Origin: Paracoccaceae bacterium
GTDB taxonomy: Bacteria > Pseudomonadota > Alphaproteobacteria > Rhodobacterales > Rhodobacteraceae
Length of the DNA: 64,000 bases
Assembly: GCA_026989055.1 (NCBI GenBank)
Contig: JALSKC010000043.1
Coordinates: 62,001 to 126,000 of the forward strand
Direction of reading: 5' to 3'
Made by a program: the position numbers and the translations under genes. The notes under the pieces are model-generated. The model did no database searches. It saw only the letters and a list, made by a program, of their open reading frames with translations, and was not told the origin of the DNA. Shown here piece by piece: positions 61,367 through 64,000 of this stretch; position 1 is the stretch's first letter; each line of letters starts with the position of its first letter.

Positions 61367-62137
61367 TCAGAAGAACACCTCGGCCGCGGCGAGTGCCTCG
61401 CGCCCCGTGGGGGTTGATAGGACGAGCCTGCCTTGCCCGTCCACCGTTTCGAACCGTCCCGATGTTTCGCGCCCGCCGATGCGCGCGGTGATCTCCCGGC
61501 CGAGCCGCGCGGCGCGCTCCAGCCAGGCCTCGCGGATCGGCTCGAAGCCGAACGCGGCGAACTGCGCCTCGCGCCGGGCATAGGCCGGGGCCAGGGCGTC
61601 GAGCAGTTCTTCGGGGGTGAGCGCAACCCCGGTTTCCGGCAGCAGCGCCACCGGGCGCGGAGCTTCCGCCCCGAGCTCCTCCCCGAGCGCGGCGGGAGCA
61701 GGAGCCGCCCGCAGGTTCACCCCGAAGCCGATCGCAAGCCGCCCCCGCTCCAGCCCTTCCAGCAGGATCCCGGCCAGCTTGCCGCCGTTCAGAAGCACAT
61801 CATTGGGCCATTTCAGCGCCAGCGCCGCGTCGCGGCCGCTCGGCTCCGCCAGCGCGTCAAACAGCGCCAGCGCCGCCACGAAGGAGCGCAGCGCCGCCCG
61901 CTGCGCAGGCTCTTCCAGCGGCAGCAGCAGCGTGGCCGCGAAATTGCCCGGCGGATCGTGCCAGCGCCGCCCCCGCCGCCCGCGGCCATCGGTCTGGCGC
62001 AGGGCCAGAATCCACACGGGCCCGGAGACCTCCGCCGCAATCCGCGCCGCCTCGGCATTGGTGCTGTCAACCTGCGGCAGGATCCGCCGGGCGTAGCCCT
62101 CGGGCCAGTCCGGGCGGGTGGCGGGATCACTCGACAA
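61367..62137 (-). CDS. birA: Biotin--[acetyl-CoA-carboxylase] ligase
   Basis: A 256-residue class I biotin protein ligase that biotinylates acetyl-CoA carboxylase. It has only the catalytic and C-terminal domains and no DNA-binding head. The biotin loop [12 protein letters not shown] is near residue 50, and [18 protein letters not shown] near 107 holds the catalytic Lys. All possible starts are TTG (62170, 62143, 62137); 62137 gives the usual length and an 11-bp overlap with nuoN, but this is uncertain. Confidence 0.9.
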   Translation of the reverse strand: MSSDPATRPDWPEGYARRILPQVDSTNAEAARIAAEVSGPVWILALRQTDGRGRRGRRWHDPPGNFAATLLLPLEEPAQRAALRSFVAALALFDALAEPSGRDAALALKWPNDVLLNGGKLAGILLEGLERGRLAIGFGVNLRAAPAPAALGEELGAEAPRPVALLPETGVALTPEELLDALAPAYARREAQFAAFGFEPIREAWLERAARLGREITARIGGRETSGRFETVDGQGRLVLSTPTGREALAAAEVFF

Positions 62138-63566
62138 GGGCAAGCGCAGCCGTTGCCGCGGCGCCGTCAACCCCGAACAGGTTGATCACCCCGAGCAGCA
62201 TCGCGGCCGCCGCCCCCAGCAGCAGCGCCCGCTGGGCAGGCGCCATCGCCCGGTCGAGCCCCTCTCCCTCCTGTCCGAAATACATGAAATAGACCAGCCG
62301 GAGGTAGTAGAAGGCCCCGATCACCGAAGCGATCACCCCGGCCAGTGCCAGCCAGCCCAGCCCGGCCTCCAGCGCCGCCTTCAGCACGTAGAACTTGCCG
62401 AAGAAACCCACCAGCGGCGGCACCCCGGCCAGAGAGAACAGCAGCACCAGCATCGCCAGCGCCTTGAGCGGCGCCCCCCGCGAGAGCATGTGCAAGGAGG
62501 AGATGTCGCTCACCGCGCGCCCGTCGCGCTCCATCGACAGGATGAAGGCGAAGGTGCCGATGTTCATGGTGACATAGATCGCCATGTAAACCAGCATCGC
62601 CTGCACCCCCAGCGCGCTGCCGGCAGCCAGCCCCATCAGCGCGAACCCCATGTGCGCGATCGAGGAATAGGCCATCAGCCGCTTGATGTCGCGCTGGCCG
62701 ATGGCCGCCAGGGCGCCCACGAACATCGAGGCCACCGACAAGAGCGCCAGCACCTGGCTCCAGTCGGCACCGGCGGCCCCGAACGCCTCGAACAGGAGCC
62801 GGGCCAGAAGCGCCATCGCCGCCACCTTGGGCGCGGTGGCGAAGAAGGCGGTCACCGCGCTGGGAGAGCCTTCATAGACATCCGGTGTCCACATGTGGAA
62901 CGGCACCGCCGAAACCTTGAAGGCCAACCCGCTCATCATCAGCACCAGCCCGATCAGCAGCCCCGGCGGCAGCCGCTCCTCGCCGGCGGCCGACAGGATG
63001 CCGGAAAACAGGGTCGTGCCGGAAAAACCGTAGATCAGCGAGGCCCCGAACAGGAGCAGCCCCGAGCTCAGCGCCCCGAGCACGAAATACTTGAGCCCGG
63101 CCTCGGTCGAGCGCAGGCTGTCGCGCCGCAGCGACGCGACCACGTAAAGCGCCAGCGACTGCAGCTCGAGCCCCATGTAGAGCACCATCAGATCGCCTGC
63201 CGAGACCATCACCATCATGCCGACGACCGCCAGGACCACGAGAACCGGGTATTCGAACCGCAGCAGCCCGCGCCGTTCCATGTAGGGGCGGCTCATCAGC
63301 AGGACGGCGGCGGCGGCCAGCAGCAGAACCACCTTGGCAAAACGGGCAAAGGCATCGTCCAGGAACATCTCTCCGAAGGCCGAACGCGCCGCCCCCTCGC
63401 CCATGCCGATCAGAAGCGCCGCCAGAAGCAGCGCCGCGACGCAGAGCGTGTTGACAAGAGAGGCCAGCCTGTCCTGCCCGCCATAGACGCCCAGCAGCAG
63501 CACCGTCATGGAGAACAGCGCCAGAAGCACTTCGGGCAGCAGGATCGAGAAATCGGCAGCAGTCAT
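62127..63566 (-). CDS. nuoN: NADH-quinone oxidoreductase subunit N
   Basis: A 479-residue proton-pumping membrane subunit of respiratory Complex I, with about 14 hydrophobic helices. The antiporter-like core carries the conserved Lys residues in the [20 protein letters not shown] and [20 protein letters not shown] segments. It lies just after nuoM, at the end of the nuo operon. Confidence 0.95.
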   Translation of the reverse strand: MTAADFSILLPEVLLALFSMTVLLLGVYGGQDRLASLVNTLCVAALLLAALLIGMGEGAARSAFGEMFLDDAFARFAKVVLLLAAAAVLLMSRPYMERRGLLRFEYPVLVVLAVVGMMVMVSAGDLMVLYMGLELQSLALYVVASLRRDSLRSTEAGLKYFVLGALSSGLLLFGASLIYGFSGTTLFSGILSAAGEERLPPGLLIGLVLMMSGLAFKVSAVPFHMWTPDVYEGSPSAVTAFFATAPKVAAMALLARLLFEAFGAAGADWSQVLALLSVASMFVGALAAIGQRDIKRLMAYSSIAHMGFALMGLAAGSALGVQAMLVYMAIYVTMNIGTFAFILSMERDGRAVSDISSLHMLSRGAPLKALAMLVLLFSLAGVPPLVGFFGKFYVLKAALEAGLGWLALAGVIASVIGAFYYLRLVYFMYFGQEGEGLDRAMAPAQRALLLGAAAAMLLGVINLFGVDGAAATAALALVE

Positions 63567-63581
63567 GTCACTTGCCCCTGT

Positions 63582-64000
63582 TCAATGCCCCGCCCGGACC
63601 ACTTCCGCGGCCGGCAGGGCTGCGTGATACTGGCTCAGAAGCGCCTCCACCGACGGACCGATGATGTCGGTGACGAGGCTCGGATAGACCCCGAGCAGCA
63701 GCGTCATCGCCACCAGCGGCGCGAAGATCAGCTTCTCGCGGGCATTCATGTCGGAAATCGCCCGCAGGCCTTCCCTGATCAGGTCTCCCATCACCACCCG
63801 GCGATACAGCCACAGCGCATAGCCCGCGGACAGGATCACCCCGCTGGTGGCGATGGTGGCGATCACCGTATCGGCCCGGAACATGCCCACCAGGGTCAGA
63901 AACTCGCCCACGAAACCCGAAGTGCCCGGCAGCCCCACATTGGCGAGCGTGAAGAACATGAACACCAGCGCATAGCGCGGCATCCGCATCACCAGCCCGC
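63582..64000 (-). CDS. nuoM: NADH-quinone oxidoreductase subunit M, C-terminal part (runs off the window)
   Basis: The last 139 or so codons of a NuoM antiporter-like subunit; the 5-prime end lies beyond position 64000. [20 protein letters not shown] and [16 protein letters not shown] are the signature, and three further hydrophobic helices follow. The stop is 15 bp before nuoN. Confidence 0.94.
   Translation of the reverse strand, partial: GLVMRMPRYALVFMFFTLANVGLPGTSGFVGEFLTLVGMFRADTVIATIATSGVILSAGYALWLYRRVVMGDLIREGLRAISDMNAREKLIFAPLVAMTLLLGVYPSLVTDIIGPSVEALLSQYHAALPAAEVVRAGH

Overview
The window is about 64 kb of uniformly GC-rich chromosome from an alphaproteobacterium, most likely a member of the Rhodobacterales (Rhodobacter/roseobacter group). 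I infer this from gene content and order. A CtrA response regulator sits beside its inhibitor SciP and mnmA. The lipid A branch uses LpxI, with an OmpH/Skp gene between bamA and fabZ. The sulfite-reduction genes run DUF2849-cysI-cysH-DUF934-fpr. The order nuoM-nuoN-birA-coaX-rnj is kept, and TRAP transporters, a valine catabolic operon and an IolC-DUF2090 fusion are present. I see no rRNA, tRNA, prophage, insertion sequence or CRISPR array. Nearly every gene can be assigned to a known family.

Layout. 0.4-12.4 kb (+): an RpiR-type regulator and a complete-looking inositol catabolism operon (iolG, a Frc-like sugar ABC transporter, iolC fused to a DUF2090 aldolase domain, iolD, iolE, iolB, a second Gfo/Idh/MocA dehydrogenase). 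12.4-18.3 kb (-): recG-ligA, then ctrA and sciP. mnmA (+) starts divergently from sciP. 19.6-32.9 kb (-): a long envelope-biogenesis block in transcription order pyrH-frr-uppS-cdsA-dxr-rseP-[41-aa membrane microprotein]-bamA-ompH-fabZ-lpxA-lpxI-lpxB. 33.0-40.2 kb (+): miaA, an AraC regulator, ssb, a valine-degradation operon (acyl-CoA dehydrogenase, 3-hydroxyisobutyryl-CoA hydrolase, mmsB), a Crp/Fnr regulator and its probable target, a DUF2892 membrane protein. 40.3-43.5 kb (-): a dctPQM TRAP transporter. 43.8-45.0 kb (+): an orphan cytochrome P450. 45.1-49.7 kb: an Lrp/AsnC regulator divergent from the sulfate-assimilation genes. 49.9-58.8 kb: a frameshifted methyltransferase, then (on -) two GNAT genes, obgE, proB and proA, then (+) a DEAD-box helicase and a second methyltransferase. 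58.9-64.0 kb (-): the tail of the Complex I operon (nuoM partial, nuoN), birA, coaX and rnj.

How parts work together. The ABC system would import a cyclitol or sugar and IolG/E/D/B/C/J would take inositol to malonate semialdehyde. The last enzyme (IolA/MmsA) is absent, and the valine operon, which needs the same enzyme, also lacks it, so both routes probably share an mmsA outside the window. A GGAA-N6-TTCT motif occurs in front of the regulator, iolG and the binding-protein gene, which suggests one regulator controls all three. ctrA-sciP is a cell-cycle/motility control node with a CtrA-like box between the two genes.

The less ordinary signals are: short tandem duplications in many spacers; a roughly 1-kb spacer between rseP and bamA holding a 41-codon membrane protein gene; two back-to-back perfect hairpins immediately before the hydrolase gene of the valine operon; a 15-bp Crp-type palindrome at a class II position before the DUF2892 gene; a 20-bp near-palindrome before the valine operon; twin three-base-loop hairpins between the P450 and Lrp genes; and a G7 run that breaks a methyltransferase. 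I did not find a convincing, wholly new multi-gene system.
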